From an uncultured Verrucomicrobiota bacterium (lineage in GTDB: Bacteria > Verrucomicrobiota > Verrucomicrobiia > Opitutales > Opitutaceae): a stretch of DNA of 64,000 nucleotides. Shown in pieces: positions 33,417 through 42,083 of this stretch (its first letter is position 1; each line of letters starts with the position of its first letter). The position numbers and the translations under genes are program-made. The stretch spans positions 106,231 to 170,230 of the forward strand of contig CAIQAB010000013.1 of the NCBI GenBank assembly GCA_903869675.1, in the 5' to 3' direction. The notes below the pieces were generated by a model, which saw nothing but the letters and a program-made list of their open reading frames with translations, was not told where the DNA came from and ran no database searches.

Positions 33417-34163
33417 TTACGCGCGGCGCCGGAGAATATTTACAAAATGACGCAATTCTTCCGCGAGCGCCACCTCATCCGCCACGGTCTCGGCAATTTC
33501 ATGGCGAATGACCTCACGGAAACGCTTGCGCAACCGATGCACCGCCACGCGGGCCGCACCCGGGCTCAGCTTGAGCGAAGCAGCCGTGGATTCGTAATCG
33601 ATCTCTTCTCGCGGCGCCGCAAGATGGGGCCTGAGCTGTTCGAATTCGGCGGATCGTCCTTCGGCGGCATATTCGGCGGCAAGCGAAGCGAAACCGCGGT
33701 CAAGCAGGGTAAGCGCCCAGCGACGATCAAACATCTCGTCGGGGCCAATCGACGGCTCGATCGCATAACGCGACTCGGCCTCAGTGGCGTCAAGCGGCAC
33801 AAAACCCAGCCCGCCGCCGCGTTTGCGAGCGTTTTCCCTTCTGCACTCCTTCGCCAGAAACCGCTTGAGCGCCATGAGCAGGAAGCCTCGAAAGCGACCC
33901 CGCTCCGGCTGTGCCTCGCCCAACCAGGATTTCTCGAGCAAACGGGCGAAGAAGGCCTGGGTGAGGTCCTGCGCGTCGGCCGGTGCGTGCCCGGAGCGGC
34001 GCACATAGGCGTAAAGCGGATACCAATACGCCCTGCACAGCGCCTCGAGGGCGGCATCCGCCTCCAACGTCGGACCGTGACAAGCAGCGGCAATGATCGA
34101 CCACCGAGTAGTGGTAAAACGGGACGCGAAATGATGACGTGATTCGGGCAAGGCTGAAGACAT
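33417..34163 (-). CDS. ECF-type RNA polymerase sigma factor paired with the Ser/Thr kinase
   Basis: A 248-residue sigma-70 family factor of the extracytoplasmic type. Region 2 is seen in AYWYPLYAYVRR...DAQDLTQAFFARLLEK, with the aromatic/acidic pattern that binds core polymerase and the -10 element. Region 4 is in DYESTAASLKLSPGAARVAVHRLRKRFREVI, a helix-turn-helix. It is longer than a minimal ECF (about 180-200) because of a spacer between regions 2 and 4 and a C-terminal tail. The kinase gene follows directly, suggesting that phosphorylation replaces an anti-sigma factor as the switch, as known for STK-linked ECF groups. Target genes cannot be read here. Confidence 0.9.
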   Translation of the reverse strand: MSSALPESRHHFASRFTTTRWSIIAAACHGPTLEADAALEALCRAYWYPLYAYVRRSGHAPADAQDLTQAFFARLLEKSWLGEAQPERGRFRGFLLMALKRFLAKECRRENARKRGGGLGFVPLDATEAESRYAIEPSIGPDEMFDRRWALTLLDRGFASLAAEYAAEGRSAEFEQLRPHLAAPREEIDYESTAASLKLSPGAARVAVHRLRKRFREVIRHEIAETVADEVALAEELRHFVNILRRRA

Positions 34164-34242
34164 CGACTATCAGCTTGATACCCAAAATCCGGAAAAAGTT
34201 ACAATCGCGATGCCCCGCCCCTGCTCAGCCCGTGCGTTTTAC

Positions 34243-35001
34243 TCACCGCGCCTCCGTCCATTCCTGCGCGGCATACTGCTCCGTCAGCGCCTCGTGTTCG
34301 CCTTCGCGGAAATCCGGCCAGGGCGTTTCCTCCGCCTCGATTCCGAGCGCCTTCGCCAGCTCCGCCACGAAGGCTTCGCCCAACTCATCCCAATCCCGCA
34401 CCTTCACCGCGGATGGTCGCCGGACCGAGCCTTGGAACAACAGCCCTTCCTTCGTCCGCTTCTGGGCCGCACCCGCGATTTTCTCCCCCGTCTTTACGTC
34501 CACGACATCATAAAGCTCCGCGCGGGTAAAACACACCGTCGGTGCCTTCGCCATCGCGCAACCTGCCGGCTCCCCGTTCTCGCTTTCCGCCTCCAGCGCC
34601 GGCTCGCCACGCTCCTGCAAGACCGCCGGCTGTCCGCAGGTCGCGAGGGCAGTCCGCAGTGCCTCATGCACCAAGCGATAACTCTCCACGGCGCGGACTT
34701 TCTCCAGCGCATGCCCGCGCGGAATCACCAGTGCATAGGTCCAGTCTTCGCGATGATCCACCAGCCCGCCGCCGGTTGGTCGCCGCACCAATTCCGCGCC
34801 CTCCGCGTCAGATGGCAGCTGCGCGCGCACCCAGTCGATTTTCTGACTGTAACCAAAGGTAAATGCCGGACGGTGCCAACCATAGGCCCGAAATCGGGCC
34901 GATGCGCTTTCGGGTCCAGGATAACGGCGCAGCATGAGGAAATCCGCGGCCATATTGGCCGCCGCCGAGTCCAAACGGGCGGGCAACACCTGCAATTTCA
35001 T
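34243..35001 (-). CDS. Lipoate-protein ligase A/octanoyltransferase (LplA/LipM) family protein
   Basis: A cytoplasmic acyltransferase of the biotin/lipoate ligase fold, 252 residues. RRPTGGGLVDH (near residue 80) is the LplA/LipM substrate-binding motif. KIAGAAQKR supplies the invariant Lys. A Cys lies in TVCFTRAELYDVV, at the position of the acyl-thioester Cys of LipM-type octanoyltransferases, so octanoyl or lipoyl transfer to 2-oxoacid dehydrogenase or GcvH domains is likely. ATG 35001 is preferred because GGAGG lies upstream of it and because the family N-terminus starts there; ATG 35019 would add six residues. It ends a chain of minus-strand genes. Confidence 0.85.
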   Translation of the reverse strand: MKLQVLPARLDSAAANMAADFLMLRRYPGPESASARFRAYGWHRPAFTFGYSQKIDWVRAQLPSDAEGAELVRRPTGGGLVDHREDWTYALVIPRGHALEKVRAVESYRLVHEALRTALATCGQPAVLQERGEPALEAESENGEPAGCAMAKAPTVCFTRAELYDVVDVKTGEKIAGAAQKRTKEGLLFQGSVRRPSAVKVRDWDELGEAFVAELAKALGIEAEETPWPDFREGEHEALTEQYAAQEWTEAR

Positions 35002-35020
35002 GACCGCGCCGTCCTCCACC

Positions 35021-35944
35021 CTAGAGAGAAAAATACCATGCGCGCACGGGCGGGGGGAGGATGAGTTGGTCGAGTTGAGCGCCGAAAGTCTCGATCGGAG
35101 TCTTCAGCACGCCGGCCAGGGGCTTGAGGTCGAGCGAGAGATCGGCCGGGCGCCTCGCCGCGGCAGGATCATCCGCCCGGCTGATCTCGGTGATCGGCGC
35201 TTGTTCCGGACTGAGCTTGAAATGCGCACGGATACGACGGGCCAACTCGACACGCGAAAGCGTCTCCGCGCCCGCCCAGTGGAAAACCCCGCGCAGATCC
35301 TGGCGTTCACAAAGCTCCAAAAGGACCTCCGCCAGATTACCCGCCGTGCAAGGCTGGCGGATCTCATCTCGATACAAGCGCGGCGCGCGACCCGCCGCCC
35401 AATCGGCCAGGAGCCTCTCGTGTAAACTGCGCGACCCCCCCGGACTGTTGCCGGTCAAGAGCGGGGCCCGCACCGTCGCTGAAAAATCGGGCGCAGCCTC
35501 GCGAACCCGCCGCTCACTTTCCAGTTTCTGTCGCCCGTAGAGATTCACCGGACGAGGCGCATCACCCACCGCGTAGGGCGGGCGGTCACCCGCAAAAACC
35601 TGCTCGGTGGAGATATGGATCAAGCGCGCGCTGAGGTGATGAGCCAGCTTGCCCAGCAAGGCCGGCAACTCGACGTTTAGCCCCTGCGCACGCGCAGGAT
35701 CCGCATCACAGGCGGCCGGCTCGGCCACCGCCGCACAATTGACGATAGCATCGGGAAACACCTCCAGCGCCAGCGCGGTCACCCCCTCGGAGAGGGTCAG
35801 ATCGAGTGTGCGTTTCTCCGCCAGACCGGGGATCGTGAAAGCGGCCTGGCCCACCACGCCGACCACGTGATGACCGCGCCGTTTTGCGGCCTCCGCAAAA
35901 GCCGAACCAACCAACCCCGATGCACCGGTGAGCAGGATTTTCAT
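35021..35944 (-). CDS. RmlD-like NAD(P)-dependent sugar-nucleotide reductase (SDR family)
   Basis: A 307-residue extended short-chain dehydrogenase. LLTGASGLVGSAFA (residues 4-17) is the Rossmann GxxGxxG motif. ISTEQVFAGD, followed by the catalytic pair in LYGRQKLESERRV (Tyr-x3-Lys), matches the RmlD/dTDP-4-dehydrorhamnose reductase subgroup. The MAT2B-type relatives of this subgroup are not enzymes of rhamnose synthesis, and no rmlA, rmlB or rmlC is nearby, so the rhamnose role is unproven. It shares an ATGA overlap (35941-35944) with the sixA stop and is followed closely by the lipoate-transferase gene, which suggests co-transcription without obvious functional kinship. Confidence 0.82.
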   Translation of the reverse strand: MKILLTGASGLVGSAFAEAAKRRGHHVVGVVGQAAFTIPGLAEKRTLDLTLSEGVTALALEVFPDAIVNCAAVAEPAACDADPARAQGLNVELPALLGKLAHHLSARLIHISTEQVFAGDRPPYAVGDAPRPVNLYGRQKLESERRVREAAPDFSATVRAPLLTGNSPGGSRSLHERLLADWAAGRAPRLYRDEIRQPCTAGNLAEVLLELCERQDLRGVFHWAGAETLSRVELARRIRAHFKLSPEQAPITEISRADDPAAARRPADLSLDLKPLAGVLKTPIETFGAQLDQLILPPPVRAWYFSL

Positions 35945-36474
35945 TTGGCTAAGTAAATGGCCGGCGGCTCGTCGATCGACGGCAAAAGCTCCGGCGCCAC
36001 CAGCCAGCGGATTTTCCAGCGGCGGAAGCCACTGCCTTTGTGCGTCGCCTCCACCGACTCAAGCGTGAGAGAGGCCGCCTTGCCCAAGACAAATAACCCC
36101 GCCTTCGGTTTGCCCCGCACGAGTAGCGAAGCCAGCAGACCAAGGTGCGGCTCATGCCCCACCAAGGCTAGATCGCCACAATCGCGCGGGTAGGACTCCA
36201 GGCGCTCGGCCAGCGCCAGAGGATCATCCTCGGGCAAAAGCCCGGGCGTCTCCAAAAGCACCCCATCAAGGCCGAGCCGCCCGATAAGTTCGTCCGCCGT
36301 CTGACGCGAACGCCGCAAGGGACTGTGCCAGATCTGGGCAGGCCGGAAGGCTCCATTAACCGCGAAAAACGCCGCCAGCCGCGCCGCCTCTCCACGGCCA
36401 CGCACGCTGAGCGGACGCGTGGCGTCCTCCTCCTCCCTCACCGCGTGGGCATGGCGCACCAGATGCAGCAGCAT
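35941..36474 (-). CDS. sixA: Phosphohistidine phosphatase SixA-like
   Basis: A small (177-residue) histidine-phosphatase-superfamily enzyme of the SixA type, which dephosphorylates phosphohistidine in HPt or PTS proteins. The start at ATG 36474 gives the family opening MLLHLVRHAHAV with the catalytic RHA at residues 7-9. The longer ORF upstream runs into pdxH and lacks family similarity. WHSPLRRSRQTA and ALVGHEPHLG (second catalytic His) complete the active site. A short CGGGG/CCCCG hairpin lies about 20 bases before the ATG. It overlaps the SDR gene by four bases. Confidence 0.85.
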   Translation of the reverse strand: MLLHLVRHAHAVREEEDATRPLSVRGRGEAARLAAFFAVNGAFRPAQIWHSPLRRSRQTADELIGRLGLDGVLLETPGLLPEDDPLALAERLESYPRDCGDLALVGHEPHLGLLASLLVRGKPKAGLFVLGKAASLTLESVEATHKGSGFRRWKIRWLVAPELLPSIDEPPAIYLAK

Positions 36475-36492
36475 GTTAGCAAAAATTAATGC

Positions 36493-36507
36493 CGGGGAAA
36501 TACCCCG
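36493..36507 (-). terminator. Short GC hairpin between pdxH and sixA (weak terminator candidate)
   Basis: CGGGG-AAATA-CCCCG forms a five-pair stem just at the end of pdxH. On the minus strand it is followed after a few bases by an interrupted T-rich stretch (ATTAATTTTTG). It could partly end pdxH transcription before sixA; the stem is short. Confidence 0.3.
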
Positions 36508-36509
36508 CC

Positions 36510-37154
36510 TCAGGGCGCCAACCGCTCGACCGTCCAATCGCCCGACTTGCCCTCGCGGCGAAAGCGCAGGCGGTCATGCAGGCGGCTCCGACGGCCTTGC
36601 CAAAACTCCACCGTCTCCGGCGCCAACCGGTAGCCCCCCCAAGCCGGAGGCAGCGGCACCTCACGTCCGGCGTATTTAACCTCCAGCGCCTTCATCGCAT
36701 CCTCCAATACCGCCCGGCCGGTGATGATGCTACTCTGCTGGGAGACCCACGCCCCCAATTGGCTCGCCCTTGGCCGCGAATGGAAATAGGCCTCGCTCTC
36801 CTCACGCGTCACCCGGACGACTGCCCCCTCCACCACCACCTGACGCTCAAGCGCCAGCCAGGGAAACACCAGAGTCGCCCGCGGCACACTGGCAAGGTCG
36901 CGACCCTTCCGGCTCTCATAATTGGAAAAAAACACAAAACCACGGCCATCCATGCCCTTCAGCAACACGGTGCGGGCCGAGGGCCGTCCGTCCGCTCCCA
37001 CCGTAGACAGCGTCATGGCGTTGGGCTCGACCAATTTCGCGGCCTCCGCCTCTTGGAACCACCGCTCGAACTGGCGGAACGGATCTTTCGCTAGATCCTT
37101 TTCCAGGAGACCGGCGAGGCTATAGTCTTTGCGGAGGTCGGCAAGGGACGACAT
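36510..37154 (-). CDS. pdxH: Pyridoxamine/pyridoxine 5'-phosphate oxidase
   Basis: An FMN-dependent enzyme that makes pyridoxal 5'-phosphate from pyridoxine or pyridoxamine phosphate. From ATG 37154 it reads [16 protein letters not shown], the usual N-terminus, and gives 214 residues, the normal length. The ORF to 37214 adds 20 residues unlike the family. Conserved blocks are [37 protein letters not shown] (FMN and phosphate contacts), [16 protein letters not shown] and the C-terminal [15 protein letters not shown]. It is divergent from the M20 peptidase gene. Confidence 0.95.
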   Translation of the reverse strand: MSSLADLRKDYSLAGLLEKDLAKDPFRQFERWFQEAEAAKLVEPNAMTLSTVGADGRPSARTVLLKGMDGRGFVFFSNYESRKGRDLASVPRATLVFPWLALERQVVVEGAVVRVTREESEAYFHSRPRASQLGAWVSQQSSIITGRAVLEDAMKALEVKYAGREVPLPPAWGGYRLAPETVEFWQGRRSRLHDRLRFRREGKSGDWTVERLAP

Positions 37155-37249
37155 GGCCGCAACCAAGCCCCGCCCGCCGCAGCTTGTCAAAGGCGCAGCC
37201 CGCAGTCTCGACATTGACCTGCCGCCTTCCTTCGCAAGAACCTCTCGAC

Positions 37250-38509
37250 ATGACGCCCGCCGCCTATGTCGATACCCATGCGGACGATCTCGTCGATCTG
37301 CTCCGGCGTCTCGTCCGGCTGCCCACCGTCAACCCGCCCGGCGACCACTACGACGCCATCACCCGGCTTCTTGCCGCCGAACTCAAACTCGCCGGCCTCG
37401 TCGTGCGCCGCCCCCGGGTCCCCGCCGCACTGCTGCGCCGTCACCTGCCACCCGAGCAGTGGCATCACCCGCGCTGGAATGTGCTAGGCCGGCTCGCCAC
37501 TCCGGGCGCCGGAAGAAAAACCGTTCATTTTAACGCCCACTACGATGTCGTGCCCGTCTCCGGGAACTGGCGGCACGGCTCGCCCTTCTCCGGCGCGGTC
37601 GAGGACGGCTGGATCTACGGGCGCGGCACGTCCGATATGAAGGGCGCCATCGCCAGCCTGCTCCTCGCCCTCCGGGCTCTCCGCGCGACCCGCACCAAGC
37701 CCACCGTGAACATTGAAGTTTCTTTCACCGCTGACGAGGAAACCGACTCCGCCCTCGGCGCCGGCTGGGTGGTGGAACACGGCGGGATCCAACCTGACTA
37801 CGCCTTGGTTTTAGAAGGAGGCGAAGGGCGCAAAATCGGCTGCGGACACAACGGGGTGGTCTGGCTCGAGGTCGCGGTGCAGGGCCGCGCCGCCCACGGA
37901 AGCACCCCGGATAAAGGCATCAACGCCCTCGAACACGCCGCCCGCCTGGTCCTCGCCCTCGGGGACCACGCCCGCACCCTCGCCACCCGCACCTTCACCG
38001 CTCCAGACGGCACCGTGCGCCGGCCAACCCTAAACATAGGCGGGGTCTTTAGCGGCGGTCCGGGTGACAAGATAAACACCGTCCCCGCCCTCGCCCGCTT
38101 CAGCATCGACCGCCGGGTGCTACCCAACGAGACCGCCGAGGCCGCCGAACGCGAAGTGCGCGGCTTTCTCGCCGCCGCCACCCGCGCCCTCCCGGCCCCC
38201 CGGCCGCGCATCGAAGTGCACAAGGTCTCCGAGAACCACCCCTGCTTTGCCCCGCCCGACCACCCCTTCGCCGCCGCCCTCGTCAGCCACGTCGCCCGCG
38301 AGCGCCGTTGCCGGCCGGCTTTCAGCTGCTCGACCGGGTTCAACGATATGCACTTTTTCTCGCACCACCTCGGTATCCCCACCCTCGGCTACGGCCCCGG
38401 CGGAGAGGATTACCATGCCGTCGATGAACGCGCCGCGATCCGCGAACTGCTCGCAAGCGCGCGGATCTACGCAGGCCTCCTGACCACGCCTTGGCCGGCC
38501 TCCCCGTAG
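37250..38509 (+). CDS. M20 family metallopeptidase/deacylase (ArgE/DapE-like)
   Basis: A cytoplasmic zinc hydrolase of the M20 family, 419 residues from ATG 37250 ([18 protein letters not shown]). The earlier in-frame ATG at 37184 adds 22 residues without family similarity. Metal ligands appear in NAHYDVVPV (His and its paired Asp), GRGTSDMKG (bridging Asp) and ADEETDS (Glu-Glu). A dimerisation lid follows ([18 protein letters not shown]). A last ligand is expected in the [10 protein letters not shown] block near the C-terminus. ArgE, DapE and succinyl- or aminoacyl-deacylases share this pattern, so the substrate cannot be fixed. It stands alone and is not linked to arginine or lysine genes here. 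Confidence 0.88.
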   Translation: MTPAAYVDTHADDLVDLLRRLVRLPTVNPPGDHYDAITRLLAAELKLAGLVVRRPRVPAALLRRHLPPEQWHHPRWNVLGRLATPGAGRKTVHFNAHYDVVPVSGNWRHGSPFSGAVEDGWIYGRGTSDMKGAIASLLLALRALRATRTKPTVNIEVSFTADEETDSALGAGWVVEHGGIQPDYALVLEGGEGRKIGCGHNGVVWLEVAVQGRAAHGSTPDKGINALEHAARLVLALGDHARTLATRTFTAPDGTVRRPTLNIGGVFSGGPGDKINTVPALARFSIDRRVLPNETAEAAEREVRGFLAAATRALPAPRPRIEVHKVSENHPCFAPPDHPFAAALVSHVARERRCRPAFSCSTGFNDMHFFSHHLGIPTLGYGPGGEDYHAVDERAAIRELLASARIYAGLLTTPWPASP

Positions 38510-38606
38510 CACCACCCCGACCCTCCCTAGCACACCCCCAGCCGGATCGCCGTTGCCCGCTTGCCCGGTCGAGCCCGCTCCCCTGCTTTCCTGCCTTCCA
38601 CCTCCC

Positions 38607-40019
38607 ATGAAGATCAACGCCACCCTCACCCCCGCCAAACTCCAGCCCAAGCTCACCCGCCTCTTTGAGCTCGCCGGTGAAAAAATCGACCTCGTAAACA
38701 ATTCCTGGAACCCCGCGCAAGGCACCCCCGTATTCACCATCAAAGGCAAATACACCTCGCGGGGCTGGACGGAGTGGACCCAGGGCTTCCAGTTCGGAAT
38801 GGCGTTCCTGCAATACGACGCCACCGGCGAGGAGCGCTACCTGCAACTAGGCCGCGAAAAGACCCTCAAGCACATGGCCTCGCACGTCAGCCACGTCGGC
38901 GTGCACGACCACGGGTTCAACAACGTCTCCACCTACGGCAATCTCCGGCGCCTCCTGCTCGAGGGCCGCGCGTCCGGCTCGTCGGACGAAATCCACTACA
39001 CCGAACTCGCCCTGAAGGTCTCCGGTGCCGTCCAGGCCGCCCGCTTCGCCACCACCAACGCCACCACCCCCTGGTCCCCGCTCGAGGATAGCCCCGGCGT
39101 AACGCCCTCCGGCTACGTCTACTCCTTCAACGGACCGCAGTCCCTCTTTGCCGACACCATCCGCTCCATGCGGTCACTGGTCGTCGCCCACCAACTCGGG
39201 CACGTCCTGATGGGCGAGGGCGACAAACCCATCAACCTACTCCACCGCGCCGTCACCCACGCCGCCACCACCGCGCGTTTCAACGTGTTCTTCGGCCAAG
39301 GTCGCGACTCCTACGACGTCCGCGGCCGCGTCGCCCATGAGTCGGTCTTTAATCGCAACGACGGCCAGTTCCGCTGCCCCTCCTCCCAGCAAGGCTACTC
39401 GCCCTTCACCACCTGGACCCGCGGCGCCGCCTGGATCATCTGCGGCTATGCCGAACAACTCGAATACCTCGACACCGTCCCCGGTTCCGATCTCGACGCC
39501 GTTGGCGGACGCCGCGCCGTGACAGACCTGTTTCTCGAAACCGCCCGCGCCACCTCGGATTACTACATCGACGGCTACTCCGCCCTCGACGGCGTGCCCT
39601 ACTGGGACAGCGCCGCGCTAAATACCCACAAGCAGGGCGACTTCACCGCCTCTCCCGCCGACCCCTTCAACGCCCACGAACCGGTCGACAGCTCCGCCGC
39701 CGCCATCGCGGCCCAAGGCTTCATCCGCCTCGGTCTTTACCTTCAGGCCAAAGGCGAAACCAAGGCCGGCAAACGCTACCTTCAGGCCGGCCTCACCGTG
39801 GCCGACACCCTCTTCACCGATACCTACCTCGGCACCGACCCGAAGCACCAAGGCCTGCTCCTGCACAGCGTCTACCACCGCCCCAACGGCTGGGACCACA
39901 TCGCCAAGGGCCAGAAAGTGCCCAACGGCGAAGCCTGTCTCTGGGGCGACTACCACGCCATGGAGCTCGCCCTCCTGATCCAGCGCCTTGCCGCCGGCAA
40001 ATATCTGACTTTCTTCTGA
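38607..40019 (+). CDS. GH88-like unsaturated glucuronyl hydrolase, apparently cytoplasmic
   Basis: A 470-residue (alpha/alpha)6 protein similar to GH88/GH105 unsaturated uronyl hydrolases, which remove the 4,5-unsaturated uronic acid left by polysaccharide lyases through hydration of the double bond. Family-like blocks: TEWTQGFQFGMAFLQY, HVGVHDHGFNNVSTYGNL (an Asp as candidate catalytic residue), TWTRGAAWIICGYAEQ, DGVPYWDSAALN, EPVDSSAAAIAAQGFIRLG and WGDYHAMELALLIQRL. ATG 38607 is chosen because upstream residues are Pro/Cys-rich filler. No signal peptide is present, so imported unsaturated oligosaccharides would be the substrate. It may serve the island further left. CTTCCACCTCCC precedes the ATG. 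Confidence 0.82.
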   Translation: MKINATLTPAKLQPKLTRLFELAGEKIDLVNNSWNPAQGTPVFTIKGKYTSRGWTEWTQGFQFGMAFLQYDATGEERYLQLGREKTLKHMASHVSHVGVHDHGFNNVSTYGNLRRLLLEGRASGSSDEIHYTELALKVSGAVQAARFATTNATTPWSPLEDSPGVTPSGYVYSFNGPQSLFADTIRSMRSLVVAHQLGHVLMGEGDKPINLLHRAVTHAATTARFNVFFGQGRDSYDVRGRVAHESVFNRNDGQFRCPSSQQGYSPFTTWTRGAAWIICGYAEQLEYLDTVPGSDLDAVGGRRAVTDLFLETARATSDYYIDGYSALDGVPYWDSAALNTHKQGDFTASPADPFNAHEPVDSSAAAIAAQGFIRLGLYLQAKGETKAGKRYLQAGLTVADTLFTDTYLGTDPKHQGLLLHSVYHRPNGWDHIAKGQKVPNGEACLWGDYHAMELALLIQRLAAGKYLTFF

Positions 40020-40089
40020 TTCTGATTTCTGTTGTGCTAGGCACCGGGTCCTCGGCGCAACTTCTGCTTACCCCAAAGCCAACCCCAAA

Positions 40090-41379
40090 ATGAATAATCG
40101 CGCATACGTGCTGGGCCTGGCGTTGTTAACTTTGAACACGGCGCTGGCGGCGACCGAGCCTACCCTAGGCGAGGTCGTAGCGCAAAACCGGCTGCTGCAG
40201 GAGCAGATCGCCCGCCAACAAGGTCAGATCGACCAACTGGCCGCCCGCCTCACCGATTTGCAATCCAGCGCGGCGGCGGGCGGCAAGCCGGAGGAGCTCG
40301 CCCCGGATAGCGGCCGCCAGCTTCGCATCTCCGGTGAGGCCGGCCTGGCCTTGTTCTCCACCCGCCCGGAAGGCCAGTTCCCGAACTCGGAATTCCGCGT
40401 GGACGATGCCAAGCTATTCTTCGAGGCCCCGATCATGCAGGATGTATATTTTTTCGCCGGCCTGGATCTCTTTGTTCGCGAAAATAACAAGAATTACGTC
40501 CAGTTCGGTGAACTCTACATCGACTTCGAAAACATCTCCGGCCTGCTCAACGGCCCCGACCGCTTGGTCAACTTCCGTGCCGGCCGCCTGCAGATTCCCT
40601 TTGGAGAGGAATACCTCCTTCGCAGCCCCTTGGACAACCCGCTCATCTCGCACTCCCTGTCCGATTTCTGGGGGATCGATCCCGGCGTGGAGATCTATGG
40701 CTCCGGCGCCGGCCTCAGCTACGTGCTCGCCGTGCAAAACGGCGGCGTCGACTTCACCCGCGATTACGATAGCGATAAGGCCATAACCCTCCGCATCGGA
40801 GGGGCTCCCTTGTCCTGGCTCCGACTGAGCGCCAGCGCGATGCGGACTGGAGACCTCGCCGTCGGCACCAGCAGCAACCGCGGGGACCAGTTATCCGCAG
40901 TCTGGTTCGGGAACGGCTATTTCCGCTCCCTCGGCGCCGCGGCGACCACCACCTCATTCCAAGCCGATGCCGTGCAAGGCGACGCCACCGCCCACTGGCG
41001 AAGCGGCCATGTCTCCGCCGCTCTGGGCGCGGTCCGGTTCGACGATAACGATACCGCCGCCGACAATTCCCGCGACCTAGCCTACGGCTATCTCGAAGCG
41101 GTGCAAAATCTGACGCCTGAACTCTACGCCGCCACCCGCTACTCCATCATCGATGCCCCCGGCGGCTACCCACTGGTCGGCTGGGGCGAGTTTAAACGCT
41201 ACTTCACCCCCGCCAACCTCGCCGAGAGACTGGAACGGCTCGGCCTAGGCCTTGGCTGGCGCATCGGCCCGCCACTCGTGCTCAAATTCGAATACACCTT
41301 TGAGTGGGGCCAGCAAACCGACGGCAGTCGCCGCGATGGGGAAAATTTTATCGGCACCGAACTCGGCCTAAAACTCTAA
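40090..41379 (+). CDS. OprP/phosphate-selective-type outer-membrane porin
   Basis: A 429-residue outer-membrane beta-barrel with a signal peptide (residues 1-20, ending TALA). Residues 24-63 form a coiled coil (EVVAQNRLLQEQIARQQGQIDQLAARL), as in trimeric OprP/porin-O-type barrels. Alternating amphipathic strands follow to the terminal GTELGLKL. DAKLFFEAPIMQDVYFFAGLDLF and VNFRAGRLQIPFGEEYLL are typical porin_O_P segments (the GRLQIPFG pore motif). The substrate is unknown. It is the first of three tightly spaced genes with a periplasmic copper protein and a hybrid kinase, so the set may move or sense a metal or small anion. Confidence 0.82.
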   Translation: MNNRAYVLGLALLTLNTALAATEPTLGEVVAQNRLLQEQIARQQGQIDQLAARLTDLQSSAAAGGKPEELAPDSGRQLRISGEAGLALFSTRPEGQFPNSEFRVDDAKLFFEAPIMQDVYFFAGLDLFVRENNKNYVQFGELYIDFENISGLLNGPDRLVNFRAGRLQIPFGEEYLLRSPLDNPLISHSLSDFWGIDPGVEIYGSGAGLSYVLAVQNGGVDFTRDYDSDKAITLRIGGAPLSWLRLSASAMRTGDLAVGTSSNRGDQLSAVWFGNGYFRSLGAAATTTSFQADAVQGDATAHWRSGHVSAALGAVRFDDNDTAADNSRDLAYGYLEAVQNLTPELYAATRYSIIDAPGGYPLVGWGEFKRYFTPANLAERLERLGLGLGWRIGPPLVLKFEYTFEWGQQTDGSRRDGENFIGTELGLKL

Positions 41380-41388
41380 ACCGCCATC

Positions 41389-42081
41389 ATGATGGCCTAC
41401 CCCAGCACTCTGCGCGCCATCCTCCTCTCCTCGTTCCTCGTGGCCGGCGCACCCGCCGGCACCATCACAGGCACGGTATCCGCCAAGCCGCCAGCCGGGC
41501 CACCGGGAGAGTCCGCCGGAGGCGACGCCTACGGCAGCCGGCGCTATAAATTCGTAGAGAAGATAGACTACGCCGGCCTGCGGGACTTCGTCGTCTACAT
41601 CGACCAGCCCATTTCCGAGATCACGCCAGGCGCTCCCGCCCTCGCCGCCGTCACCACCCAAAAAAACGCCAACTTCGAACCCCACGTGCTGCCCATCGCC
41701 GTGGGCACCACCGTGCGCTGGCCCAACGATGACGATATTTACCACAACGTCTTCTCCATGTCCGACACGAAGGAGTTCGACCTGGGCTATTACAAAAAAG
41801 ACAAGACCCCCGAGCTCGTTTTCGACAAGACCGGCCGCGTGGACGTCTTCTGCGCGATCCACTCAAAGATGCACTGCATCATTTTGGTCCTGCCAAACTC
41901 CTATTTCGCGGCCGCTGACGTCCACGGCCGCTACCAGATTCGCGATCTCCCGCCAGGCACTTACCGGGTGCGCGCTTGGCATGAACGCCTGCCCAGCCGA
42001 ACGCTGAGCGTCACGGTGCCCGCCGAAGGCGAAGTGCGCGTAGATTTCTTGCTCGGCGTCGAAGCCCTACCCAAACCCTGA
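41389..42081 (+). CDS. Periplasmic cupredoxin (methylamine-utilisation/plastocyanin-like) protein
   Basis: A secreted copper-binding protein of 230 residues. The signal peptide covers residues 1-23. The cupredoxin domain (about 95-172) keeps a type 1 copper site: His119 (DIYHNVFS), Cys155, His158 and Met161 (VFCAIHSKMHC). A small carboxypeptidase-regulatory-like domain at the C-terminus (GRYQIRDLPPGTYRVRAWHE) may bind cell-surface material. Such proteins are usually annotated as methylamine utilisation or plastocyanin-like, but no Mau enzymes are present. It starts nine bases after the porin and ends two bases before the hybrid kinase, so the three form one operon; the cupredoxin might be the signal-binding partner of the kinase. 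Confidence 0.85.
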   Translation: MMAYPSTLRAILLSSFLVAGAPAGTITGTVSAKPPAGPPGESAGGDAYGSRRYKFVEKIDYAGLRDFVVYIDQPISEITPGAPALAAVTTQKNANFEPHVLPIAVGTTVRWPNDDDIYHNVFSMSDTKEFDLGYYKKDKTPELVFDKTGRVDVFCAIHSKMHCIILVLPNSYFAAADVHGRYQIRDLPPGTYRVRAWHERLPSRTLSVTVPAEGEVRVDFLLGVEALPKP

Positions 42082-42083
42082 CG

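Noticed and set aside
35021..35944. Rhamnose synthesis gene rmlD
   Set aside because: No rmlA, rmlB or rmlC nearby and the family includes non-enzymatic relatives; left as RmlD-like.
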